The position numbers and the translations under genes were made by a program. Positions 23,541-34,170 of a stretch of DNA of 64,000 nucleotides are shown here, piece by piece. The stretch is from Rhizophlyctis rosea (lineage: Eukaryota; Chytridiomycota; Chytridiomycetes; Rhizophlyctidales; Rhizophlyctidaceae), in the NCBI GenBank assembly GCA_027596075.1, contig JADGJC010000211.1, positions 1 to 64,000 of the forward strand, in the 5' to 3' direction. How positions within the stretch are numbered: position 1 is the first letter of the stretch; each line of letters begins with the position of its first letter. The notes under the pieces are model-generated. The model ran no database searches. It was not told the DNA's origin and worked only from the letters and a program-made list of their open reading frames with translations.

Positions 23541-26432
23541 TCACGTCCCACCCACTCGTCCCCTCCGTCCACTCCTTCCCTCCGACGGTCCAAAACTCGG
23601 CATGTACCCTACTCCTCCTCCTCCTCCTCCTCCTCCTCCTCCTCCTCCTCCTCCTTCCGTCTTGGTCGTAAGATTCGTCACGCTCTTCCCCGTCTCACTG
23701 CCTGGTGTTTTCGGCTTGCCAGAGAGAAAATCAAGTTTATGTCCACCCTGTTGCTGTTGTTGAGTGTTTTGTGGAAATGCGGGGGCGCTTAGGAATGAGA
23801 GTTTTTGCGGTTGGGAGGGGATTGTGGAGATGTTTGTTGTTGGTGTTGGGGAGGGGTACGTGGGTGTTCGTGGGTGGGGTGTTGTTGTTGTTGTTGGTAT
23901 GGAGGTATTGGACGGAGATAGGTTTTGAGAGGGTGTTCTTGGTGGTTGGTTGGTGGTTGGTGGGTTTGTGGTGATTGAGGGTTCTTGATAGGGTTTCGGC
24001 GAAGCAGGCTTTGGAACCGAGGGTTGGGATGTGGTAGTTGTTGTTGATGGAGGTGTAGATGTTTTCGATGATGTAAAACTGAAAAGATTCGGTTTATGGA
24101 CTGATGCAGGTTTTGAGGGTTGTGGTGACTGAGATGTTGGATTTGGTGATGTTAAACGGGTGGTGGGTGTTTTCGAGTGTAATGCTCGTTCTTCTGGTTG
24201 ATGTGGACGTGGAGAAGGTGATATGGGATGTGATGACACCCCACTAGGTTTTGGTGACCGTCCACTATCATGTCTTTCCCCATCCCTTATGCCTTTCGCT
24301 CTTCCAATCTGTATGTTATCTTCATCTACATGTATCTGATCCTGGTTAATATGCGCAGTTTCGGTATCGCTAGGCTCGCCGTGATCATCCAATCCTTCAT
24401 CCTCATCCACGACATCCCGCACAGGGTCCAACTTCTTACTTCCCGCACCAGCATGTCCAACATCTTTACGGTCAACATCCCCACCCCGACTTTCAACAGA
24501 ACTATCACGTTCCGCATGTTTCTCACCTCTGGAATCACGGCCCCTCACTGCATAAGAATCTGTTGACCTCTGACTGGCCTCCGAGATATTGGACTGTGTC
24601 CGTCGATGGGCGGTATTTCTGTAACTATAAGAAGGCGCTCTTTTCTGATATTTGTCTTTCCTGTAGTGGCTCCCAACAGAGACAGCATCTGTATCTTGAT
24701 CCTCAGCCCCACTCTCCGTCTCGTCTTCGCTTGGAACGGGTTGGAGTTTCCTCCTATTGCCAGCTTGTGCATAGATAGATAGAGCTGAGATGGTGCGATC
24801 TCGGTCCTATGCGTTTGAGGATAAATCCCATCGTCAAATTTTTGTCAGCATGCATAGGCAAAACAAAAATCAAGACGCAAACCTGCAACTTCTGCCTCAG
24901 TTCGGCATGATTAGCTTTCAACTCTTGCAACTCCTCCATCAATTTAGTACTCTTAGCCTTTGTTTCGCGCAGTTCCATGCTCTTGGCCCCTTGCGTATGT
25001 TTCAACGTCCGTTCCAAATGCTGCAGTTCCAAATTCACATATCAGCTCACTCACACCTTCACACCCTTCTCACCACCCGTTTCTCAAGGCGCACATTACC
25101 GCAATTATCCCATCCTTCTCCTCCAAAACCCTTCTCAACCGTTCCACAGTCAATGTCAACTTATCGCTCTTCTCAATGCCTTTATTCCGTAACGTGGCGC
25201 CCATTGTGTTGACAGCACCCTGCAAGCGGACGTTCTCGTCTAGTTGGGCTTGAGTGCTGCGTTCGAGGGTTGCGATGCGTTGGAGGTGTTTTTCTCGTTC
25301 GATCTTTTTGGTGGTAAATCGTGGGCACAGCTTCAAACGTTGGTAACTTCCCATTTGAGCATCATACCTTCAGCCCGCGAACCTCCTCCGTAAGTGTCCG
25401 CACCAGTTTCGGCAGGTCCCCTTGATCTTTGTCCATTTTTTGGATGGCTTTTTCTTGTCTTTGTGCAATCTGTGTGGGTGGAACAACGTATGAGCCTTGC
25501 GACCTTTGCATATTCCAGCACATAGCGTGTTTGAGAAAGATCCTTACAATCTTCAGTGTCTTCCGTTCCTCCATCAGCTCTTGCAACTTAGCCTTTTGCT
25601 CATCAATGATACGTATTAGGCGGTCCATCTCCTCAAAATGTGCATTTGAGGGTGCTACAGGGCGGATACGTGCTGGGCCTGGTTGGGGAGTTGCGATTTT
25701 GTTGATGTTTGATTGAGAGCGTCTTCCAGCTGTGTTGTTGTCACTCATATGACTACATGATAGCAAGAGCTTATTGATGAATGGCTCACTCACCGGACGA
25801 TTTTCGACGCAAGTTGGTCATGGTAGCATTACGCGATTTCATACCAGGTTTGGAGGGAGGACCTGCTTCTGCAACTACGCAACTCAGCAAATTAAGATGC
25901 GGTCCCAAAACACCGTGGCCATGAGCAATGTACCTGAGATGCGCTTCGATGTGGTGCTATTGTCCATTCGTGCATTTGATTTTCCACGATCGATTGGATT
26001 CTTGGACTTGGTAGGGTCAACATTAGCTTTCACATATTCTTTCCTCTCGCCAGCCAAGAAGGCCAGATCAGTCTGTGAGCCTCCCATGCCGTATATTTGC
26101 AGCTTTGGTGTGTTCGGCTGGGCCGACTGGTGCGGTGGTGGCGATAGAGAGGATGGTGCGTCTGATGGAGGGGCATGGTACTGATGGGTTGGCTTATACA
26201 TATTGGACTGATTAGATGGAGCTGGGGAAGGAGATGGGTGTAACCAGTGTGGAGCGGGAGCGGGTGTTGTGGAAGTGGTGTGTGCTTGGCCTGTGGCTGT
26301 CCCACCGAAGAAGGAGGCCATGTCGTCATCGTCGTCGGGGTGAACTTTGGACGTAGCTGATTTCAACGAATACTTGTCAGCAGCAGCCGTGTCATGATCT
26401 TCGAAGTCAAAGTCATAGTCGTAGGATGTCAT
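23541..26432 (-). CDS. lebercilin (LCA5)-like coiled-coil ciliary protein
   Basis: Start ATG at 26432 (MTSYDYDFDFEDHD...), stop at 23541. An acidic, Ser/Pro-rich N terminus leads into Asp/Ala/Pro-rich linkers, then coiled coil over about 25660-24850: MDRLIRIIDEQKAKLQELM, QRQEKAIQKMDKDQGDLPKL, VRTLTEEVRGLK, LERSTQAQLDENVRLQGAVN, LRRVLEEKDGIIA and a final ELRETKAKSTKLMEELQEL. The order of an LKELQKRQEKAL-like heptad, then LPxLxxxxEEVRxL, then a long heptad run is that of the lebercilin domain. The C terminus is Ser/Thr/Pro/Gln-rich low complexity with a 14-Gly run encoded by a (TCC)n microsatellite at about 23613-23654. Known: lebercilin locates to the ciliary transition zone and axoneme. One clear splice: a donor after CGAAAATCGTCCG (about 25798) to an acceptor CACAG at about 25725. 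The family call is by motif memory, so moderate. Confidence 0.65.
23613..23654. repeat. (TCC)n trinucleotide microsatellite coding poly-Gly
   Basis: About 14 uninterrupted TCC/CTC units; on the minus strand they encode a glycine run in the lebercilin-like protein. Likely length-variable. Confidence 0.9.
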
Positions 26433-26878
26433 AGTGGTGTGTATGGAAGGGCATCCAGATGTCGAGCGGGAAGCAAGATCTCCTTCCGGGTGTGGGAAGT
26501 TGACTTCTTCAAGCTACCCATAGACCCGAGAGGACAGACCAGAACGTGTGTGGGAGGGGGCAACCAGCTTATGTCATCACCCATCCTCCAAGCCCTCCGA
26601 GGTGGCACAGTTATTGGACTGCAGACTGTCTCACTTTCTCACCCATCTCGTGGCAATGGTGGCATTCATTTTGCATTGTTTGGATTCACATCCCCACCTA
26701 GGTAGGCTGGCCTCAAACCCTTTTTCCCAACCTTCATGCTCCACCTTCTTATAGGTGATCTCCCTCAGTGAAACACTGAGACAACTTATAAATAGCACTA
26801 CTCCATACCACATACACTCTCATCAGAAGGGAAAACTTGCTCTTGACTTGTTGTCTCCCAGTGTAGAAGTTCGTCGCA
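26433..26878 (+). promoter_or_regulatory. bidirectional promoter region with TATA box for the MOV10-like gene
   Basis: 446 bp between divergent starts. ttataaatag at 26786-26795 lies about 85 bp before the helicase ATG (26879). The 9-mer TATAAATAG is also found upstream of the U1 snRNA gene (41164-41172). Confidence 0.6.
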
Positions 26879-29800
26879 ATGACTCGGCTACAACGCGGGG
26901 ACGTGACCCCGTTCGCCCAATTCCTCGCAAACCTGGACGAGGAAGCTCGGCCAACCACCGTCACAGAACTCAAACTCCGCTATGGTCGCTTTCGTGCTGT
27001 CCAGCCCATTCAGAACTGCTCTCCGGCTGTCGCGGTGTACGCTCTGAAACGTCTGGGCGTTATCAAGGTTCGGGTTGGCAAGCAGGGCCCAGTGGTGCAA
27101 TACCTTCAGGGACTCGGTCGCTATGCAGCTGCAACCGCCGGCTCGGCGACCCTGTCGCCTGTCCAAATAGCGCTTCTGTATGATACTCCTGAACGGCTGG
27201 CTGTTGATAAGGCGGGAATTCATATCACGGAGGCAAACAAGGCCATCGCGAGGGCATTTGGTGTGCCCGACCCCGATCCAACGGTAGACGCTGTCGTCGT
27301 GCGCATGTCAACCTCAACTGAAGGAGTGTCGGTTCGCTTCAACATTCTCAATCGTGGCCATAGCCCCCAGTTCCTTGAACGCCCGCCCTACCTGGTCCCA
27401 AATGTTCCCAACATCGCTCTCTCGCAGTGGAGGGAACCTTTGGTCCTCCATCCTGGAACGCAAAGGCGCCTGGATCTGAAAGTGAAAGCATGGTTTCACG
27501 GCTATATTCGCGCAGTACTGATTTTCGATTTGAAGTCATTCGTCATCTGCCGGTAGGGTAAACACCAGGCCGCTATGGGTAGGCAGAAAAACTCAATGCA
27601 TCCATCCTCAATCAGGTTCCTCGCCATTCGCGTAGAAGACCCGGCAATCACTGAAGATATCAACAAAATGCAACCGGTGGCGCCGTTCAAAAGGCGAAGG
27701 GGCATCAAGCCAGCGGAGATTGTGGACCCCAAAATTGAAATCGTCGAAGGAGTGAAACCACCCAGGTAGGATCCGCGCCATCTGGCAATACAGCACCACG
27801 CCCAAGGCTCACTCCATTATAGGCCAAACTTCATCGACCTCCTACGGCCTCTCAAAGTCTATCCCATTCCAAAAGCGATTGCGTACAAATTCAGCAAAGG
27901 CGATTTTGCGGAAGTGTTGCCAGAAGACAGCCCATTCCCCATCGATCCGACCAATCAGTTGAAGTCCTTCGCCGCGCTCTGTTACCTAGAGGAGTTGCAG
28001 ATGCAGGTCGATATTCGCAATTATGATATGGAAAATGGGGAGCTGGTTCGTTCGGGCAGATATTTTGCGCTGACTGGTAGGTTCCATGCAGTGGTATGGT
28101 AGTATTCATGATGCCTGAACCTCGCTGCCAGTGCCTGGCCTCGCCGAAAAGAGGCCTTCGGTCCTGTACGGTGACAAGGTTTACGTTCGCTGTGGCGGAG
28201 AACAAAGGGAGTATGAGGGTTACGTTCATGCTGTGCGACAGGAAGAAGTAGGTTTCCGCCACAAAGCAAGCTGAGAAATGGGAAATGCTTACACTAGTAT
28301 GTTAGGTTTATCTACGGTTCAATCCCCGATTCGAAAACCAAATCTGGCTACCAGGAATGCGCTTCCAAATCCGCTTCACCTTCACACGGACGCCCCTCCG
28401 ACGCATGCACCAAGCTCTCGAACTCTGCGAAGAAATGGACGTGCAACTCCGCTTCCCCTCAATCGCACCTCCGTTGCCCTCCAACACAACTGCGTCTCCA
28501 ATCTCAACCAACCACGAAAACTTCAACGCGGAACAACTGCAAGCAATCCAAAACGTCGTCGCGCACACCCACGGATGTTTGCCGTACGTCATTTTCGGCC
28601 CACCGGGAACGGGTAAGACGAAGACGTTGGTCGAATGTATTATTCAAGTGCATAAGCGTGCGGTTAGGGATGGGAGACGCGTTGCGATTTTGGCGTTTGC
28701 ACCGTCGAACAGCGCGGCGGACCAGATCGTGGAACGGTTGAAGGATGTGTTCCCTCCTTCCGAGATGCTTCGGATGAATGCGTATAAGAGGGCGAAGGAA
28801 GACGTCAGCAAGCTCGTGATGCCGTATACGACTTATGAGGATAGGGATGGAGTGTTTGCGTTGCCGAAACGGGAGGTCGTGATGAAGTATAAGGTGGTTG
28901 TGTGCACGGCTGTTACGGCCGGATTGTTGTACTCCATGGGTGTTCCGGCGGGGCATTTCACGTGAGTTGTGTGGAGGTGCGGCTGCTGAAGAGGAAAGGG
29001 TGCATGCTAATGGTCTTTGTGGCAGAAACTTCTTTGTGGATGAGGCTGGGCAGGCTACGGAGCCGGAGTTTTGGATCGGACTTGCTGGGCTTATTGATAC
29101 GAGGGTCGAGAGTAGTCAGGTTGTGCTTGCTGGGTATGTGTTGTTGGTCAATTGTGTAAGTGGTTTCAGCATGAGTTTCTGTGTTGACCGGATACACACA
29201 GGGATCCAAAACAATTGGGACCCGTCATCCGCTCGCGTGTGGCAAAAGCTTGGGGTTTGGAGAAAAGCTACTTGGAACGGATCACGGACTTACCTGTCTA
29301 CGCTCCCGCTACGAGTTCTGCAGCAACGACCACAACGGCAGCCGCGGAAGAAGAGTGGCGTTCCATCCCCGATTCGTACATTGAAGGACCTCGCGGCACC
29401 CGACACTTCATGGCCTCTCACGGCATCAAATTCGACGCCGACGGGTTTGTGGAAGCCAGGGAATTGCGCGAACAGTTCAAGCGCGAGGCGTGGGTTTCTG
29501 GCACGTATCAGAGGGACATGGCGAGTCGGGAGGGGTCCAATGCAGGCGTGGCAGGACCGTCAACACTAGCAGTGTCGAGCGCTTCGTCATCAGCATCGAC
29601 TCCTGCCACATCATCCGCCTCAGACTGGCAACAAATACCAAATGATTGGATCCACGATCGCTTCGGCGGCCGTGAAGAGTTCGAAAAGGTCCACGGCCTC
29701 AAGCAAGACCAAGGCGGCTACCTCAAAGCCGCTCAACTACGCAGAACACTCAAACAAAAGTTTTGGAATTCCGGAGAGTACCAATCCTCTCTCGCCCAAT

Positions 29801-30966
29801 CAGCCCCTCCACCATCAACCACTTCTCAACCCACACACACCGCACCGAAATTTCAAAACCCGCACCTGATAACGAAGCTCGTGGCGAATTACCGGTCCCA
29901 TCCAGCTATTATCGATTTGCCTAATCGCCTGTTTTATAGCGGGGATTTGGTGCCACTGGCTGATGTGAGGATGCGGGAGAGTTTTTGTGAGTGGGATGCG
30001 TTGCCTAAGAAAGGGTTTCCGGTTGTGTTTCATGCGGTCCAGGGGAGGGATTTGAGGGAGGGGGATAGTCCTAGTTGGTATGTCTCGACTCTTCTGTATT
30101 TATGTTCTGGTTTTCGTTTGATGTGGGATTTTTCGGACTGATGTGGGTTTTTGGGGGCAGGTTCAACCCGGACGAAGCGGCGCTTGTGAAGCGGTGGTTG
30201 GTGCAGATTAGGGATAGTAGGAAGTTTGGAGCTGATTATGGGCAGATGGGGGTTATTACGCCGTATCGGAAGCAGGTGCAGAAGATAAGGCAGTTGTTGA
30301 GGGGGAGTCAGATGGAGGGTGTTAGGGTTGGGAGTGTTGAGGAGTTTCAAGGTAGGTGATGGACCGATTTGGTATATGTGGTTGAATAGTCTGGGGTATT
30401 GTGGAGGTTTGGATGGTGTTGGGAATTTGTGGAGTGTCTAGAGTGTGTTTGTTTCGTTTTTGAGTTCCTGCACTACTGCATCCTCACTCATACACACACC
30501 CCTTACTCCGCAGGCCAAGAACGCCGCATAATAATCGTCTCAACCGTCCGTTCCACAACCGATTTCCTGCAACACGACCAACGCCACCACCTCGGTTTTC
30601 TGCAAAATCCGAAACGGTTCAACGTCGCTATTACGCGTGCAAAGGCTCTTCTGATTGTTATTGGGAACCCGTTGGTGTTGGGGCAGGATGAGTGTTGGGG
30701 GGAGTTTGTGAGGTATTGTCGGGGGAATGGAGCGATGTTGGGGGATCCGGGGGAGGGTGGGATGGGGGAGTTGGAGACTGCGATGGGGGGGTTGAGTGTT
30801 GAGGATGGGGAGGGGGAGGGAGGGGTGGGGGTTTCGGGTGTGACGGGGGAGGAGGATCCNNNNNNNNNNCCCCCCCCCCCCGCCCCGCCCCCGCGGGCCC
30901 CCCCCCCCCCCGCCCCCCGCCGGGGGTCCCGGGGGAGGAGGATCCGGAGTGGGATTTGGTTGGGTG
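26879..30966 (+). CDS. MOV10/SDE3-like SF1 RNA helicase
   Basis: UPF1-like superfamily 1 RNA helicase linked to RNA silencing and RNP remodelling. N-terminal beta-rich part (26879-27552), then [32 protein letters not shown] and [15 protein letters not shown], which are MOV10-type landmarks. Core motifs: Walker A GPPGTGKT (about 28605), DEAGQATE (about 29040), [14 protein letters not shown] spliced across about 29130-29210, [17 protein letters not shown] (about 29890), [19 protein letters not shown] across about 30350-30515, and [17 protein letters not shown] (about 30620). Between the motif III region and the NYRSHP motif is an unusual insertion with two copies of a ~58-residue module (29350-29520 and 29620-29800). 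Introns include 27554-27615 and 28970-29024. The stop TGA at 30964 lies beyond a 10-N gap; a 15-bp duplication flanking the gap shows that the true C terminus is simply [10 protein letters not shown]. Confidence 0.88.
30860..30930. other. assembly gap (10 N) plus C/G homopolymer artefact
   Basis: Ns at 30860-30869, then C/G-only sequence to about 30927. The 15-bp gggggaggaggatcc occurs just before (30845-30859) and just after (30931-30945), so the gap and junk look inserted into a continuous sequence. Confidence 0.85.
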
Positions 30967-31620
30967 ATGGGTTGGTTTGGGGTTTTGGAAAATTGTGTAG
31001 GTGCTGCTTCTTTTTTTGCGTTTTTTTGCGGAGATTTTGCGAGCTTTGGGCAGGGTGCTTTGCTTTTGCGTTCGATTGCTTCTGCTTCTTTTTAAAGCCC
31101 AGTTCTGAGCTTTTCAGTGTTTCGTTGATGGTTTTCTTGTACAGCGTTTTTCCAAACTTGAATTTGTGTATAAACAGAGTTAGTGTAAAAGTGAGGTTGA
31201 ATCATTGGAATGGGCGGGGGTGTCGAGGGATCGTTTGCGATGCAGGGCGACTTGGGGTTGGTTGGTTCCTCCATCTTTTGACACCATGTCCACAATCGGG
31301 GCTCGAGATATTTCGTCTGGATGCGGAATGTGTAATGCAATTGCCACCATTCCATGCCTGGCCGTTTCAACCCCATCCCCACCAGGGATCCCCAAACAAT
31401 CCTTCCACGGCACGGCGACAGAATGTGCCCCTCTCAACAATTTGTTGATGATAGGTTTCCCATTTTCAGCACCCCACACAAAACGACCTCACGCAATCCC
31501 AAAACTCCAATAATGTTCCACTATGACGTCTTCCATTTCCAGTGGGGTTGTAATGTATGGTATTTTTCGAATTTTATCAAAATCAATCTGCGGCTACAAG
31601 TTAATGACTGGCTAAGCAGA
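30967..31620. other. intergenic, 3' flanks of MOV10-like gene and COX13
   Basis: About 650 bp between convergent genes; T-rich at 31008-31090. Overlapping short frames but no recognisable gene. Confidence 0.5.
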
Positions 31621-32266
31621 TTAGTGCGCGTCTCCGGGCCACTCGTCCTCAGGGCCCTGAAAGTAACCAAGAAATTGAGTATTGGATTAGACTGACGATT
31701 GACAAGGAAAGGGCAACTTACGCGGTTGACCCAGGGGTTGTGGAAGAGAGAGTGGTCGCCGTCACCCCAGGGGAAGGGCTGGAATATGAAAACGGTGGTG
31801 AGAAACGTACAGTGGTTAACATCAACTTGAGACAGGAGAACACGCCAAAACATACGTTCTTGCGCTTCCTAGAGTGGGGCCAAGCGATGTAGTCCGAGTT
31901 CTCCTTGTGAGTCCTTTGGTGGTGGATGTGCTCCAATTCCCGGCCGCCGGCCCACCAGGTCACGAAAGCGAGGGTTGGGACGACGAGGAAGAGGTTGATT
32001 TTCCACCACATTGAGACGGAACCTGGTTGTGAAAGAAGGTTCGCGGGAAGAGTTAGATAGGGGCTTTGGAGTTCGAGGAGGGAAGGGGGAGGACATTAGG
32101 CAAGACACGCACCCTCGGCGTGGTGCATGGCTTCGAGCTCCTCCTTGGTCATAATCTTCTCGTAAGGGGGGAAGTGGTCGATTTGCTTTACGGTGTAGTG
32201 GGCGTTGCGGCGGGGGGTGACCTGTGCCGAGCGGCGGAAGGGGGCGAGCCCGAGACGAGCGGACAT
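31621..32266 (-). CDS. COX13: cytochrome c oxidase subunit 6A (COX13/COX6A), mitochondrial
   Basis: Small inner-membrane subunit of complex IV. Model complement(31621..31656, 31722..31778, 31856..32022, 32113..32266), 137 aa, all GT-AG and in phase. The N terminus MSARLGLAPFRRSAQVTPRR is rich in Arg and Ser/Ala and lacks acids: a mitochondrial presequence. A single membrane span (WWKINLFLVVPTLAFVTWW) follows. The exon 3 sequence PFPWGDGDHSLFHNPWVNR is the family signature. It ends GPEDEWPGDAH. The long stretch of alternative frames open across 31869-32495 is a shadow. Convergent with MOV10 and divergent from GPN1. Confidence 0.95.
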
Positions 32267-32545
32267 CTTTGGTTCTTTGTAAGGGGGTTGATTCTGGTGG
32301 GATGGGAATGACCTCCTTCAAGATGGAGTTGTTCGTCAAGCGCGGATGATGACGGGAGTGGGTGGGCCAAGGCCGTTGGCAAGGCTGAGCGCGGGCTTGG
32401 GAGAGAAGCCACCAGTAATTATGAGGGCTTGCACTGTCGTAAGCCGCTTGGATGCGCCACACATGCCCGCAGCCGCCATGATGTCCGATTATCAATTCGT
32501 CTTTCTCACACAGTTGTCCTTCTAGGGGGATCTAATAATAACACA

Positions 32546-33849
32546 ATGGCATCACAACCTACAAGCGCAGGAGCGGGTCCGTCGGGCGGTGCGTCAGGGC
32601 ACCAGCCAACAAACATCATCGTCATTGGAATGGCAGGTTCGGGGAAGACAACTTTCATGCAGGTAAAACCATGTGAAGACTCTCGTTTTCCCACGCCCCC
32701 TGTACTTACGCTCCTCCTCACACCAGAGAGTCAATTCGTACTTGCACACCATCAAAAAGCCCGTATATGTTATCAACCTCGATCCGGCAGTAGGACAGCT
32801 CCCCTTCGGTGCCAATATTGATATTAGAGATACGGTGAATTATAAGGAGGTTATGAAGCAGTGAGTGTGCGGAGTCTCTTCCCAGCGAACTATCACGTGA
32901 AAGCCAACAAACTTGCTCAGATATAACCTTGGACCCAATGGAGGAATCCTGACTGCACTGAACCTGTTTACAACGAAGTTTGACCAAGTTCTGAACCTTC
33001 TGGACAAGCGAGCTTCCACTTTGGAGTAAGCCAAACGGCAGCTTACACGCTCACATATGCAGTGCCCTCTGACGCACAACTCACCCAACAGCTACGTCCT
33101 CCTCGATACCCCCGGCCAAATCGAAATCTTCACCTGGTCCGCCTCAGGTGCCATCATAACCGACACCCTCGCCGCAACCTACCCAACAGTCGTAGCCTAC
33201 ATAATCGACACCCCACGCTCCACAGCACCCGCAACATTCATGTCAAACATGCTCTACGCCTGCTCAATTCTCTACAAAACAAAACTACCCTTCGTTCTCG
33301 TCTTCAACAAAACCGACGTCGTCTCGCACGACTTTGCTGTTGATTGGATGAATGATTTCGAGAGTTTTCAGAAGGCGCTGGAGGAGGATACGAGTTATAT
33401 GGGGACTTTGGTTAATTCTATGTGTTTGGTGTTGGAGGAGTTTTATAAGCATTTGAGGGTTGTGGGGGTGTCGGCTATGACGGGCGCGGGGATGGAGGAG
33501 TTGTTTGCGGCGGTTGGGGAGGCGGTGGGCGAGTATCATAGGTATGTATGTTGCACACTTGGAGGGTTGTTCACGAGGTTCGCAAACCACTGACTTGATC
33601 TCTATGACTCGTGATAGTGAATACAAACCGGAGATTGAAAGAATGCTGTTGGAAAAGCAGGCAAAGGCGGAGCAGAAGCGGCAAGAGAGTCTGCAGAAGC
33701 TTATGAAGGATATGAACTTGGAGAAAGGGAAGGAGGTGCCGCTGGGTATGTTTACTGCTCCTTATGTCCGTTATCTTGACACGATGAGTTCTGAGTCATA
33801 TACAACAGGAGATACACCCGCGGACGATGATGAAGACGAAGAGATGTAA
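32546..33849 (+). CDS. NPA3: GPN-loop GTPase 1 (GPN1/NPA3/XAB1)
   Basis: Cytosolic GTPase needed for assembly and nuclear import of RNA polymerase II. ATG at 32546, TAA at 33847. G1 GMAGSGKTT spans residues 28-36; the family-defining GPN loop (NLGPNGGI) is in the exon beginning at about 32920; G3 is DTPGQIE (about 33105); G4 FNKTDV (about 33305); a G5-like [12 protein letters not shown] (about 33470). The C terminus is a charged helix ([14 protein letters not shown]) ending in an acidic DDDEDEEM tail, as in Npa3. At least four introns, the last at about 33542-33617. The 279 bp separating it from COX13 would be a divergent promoter. Confidence 0.95.
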
Positions 33850-34170
33850 CTTGGTTACTTCCTGGAACTGTATATAGGTCTCTTTTACATCTGACATGAC
33901 AGCGCCGCAACGCTCTTCAAAAGTCTCACAACGTGTATAAAAGTCTTGCATCTGTAATTTTCATTCATTGAATTTGTTTACTTGAGCAGTGGATAGGAAT
34001 TCGCATTCGACATTTGTATGAGATTGTGAGAAAAGTATAACTCTTGATATTAAGCCGGTATATCCACTTCAAGGAAAAGACTATATACATAGATGACACG
34101 AACCCTGCGACTACACTAAAACGACTACACTAAATTTCACAAGAAAGGCGTCTACAAACATTCCAACACA
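33850..34170. other. intergenic, convergent 3' flanks
   Basis: 321 bp, AT-rich, between GPN1 and the copper transporter. No gene seen. Confidence 0.5.

Noticed and set aside
31869..32495. 208-codon minus frame
   Set aside because: Shadow of COX13 in another frame; the true protein is recovered by splicing.
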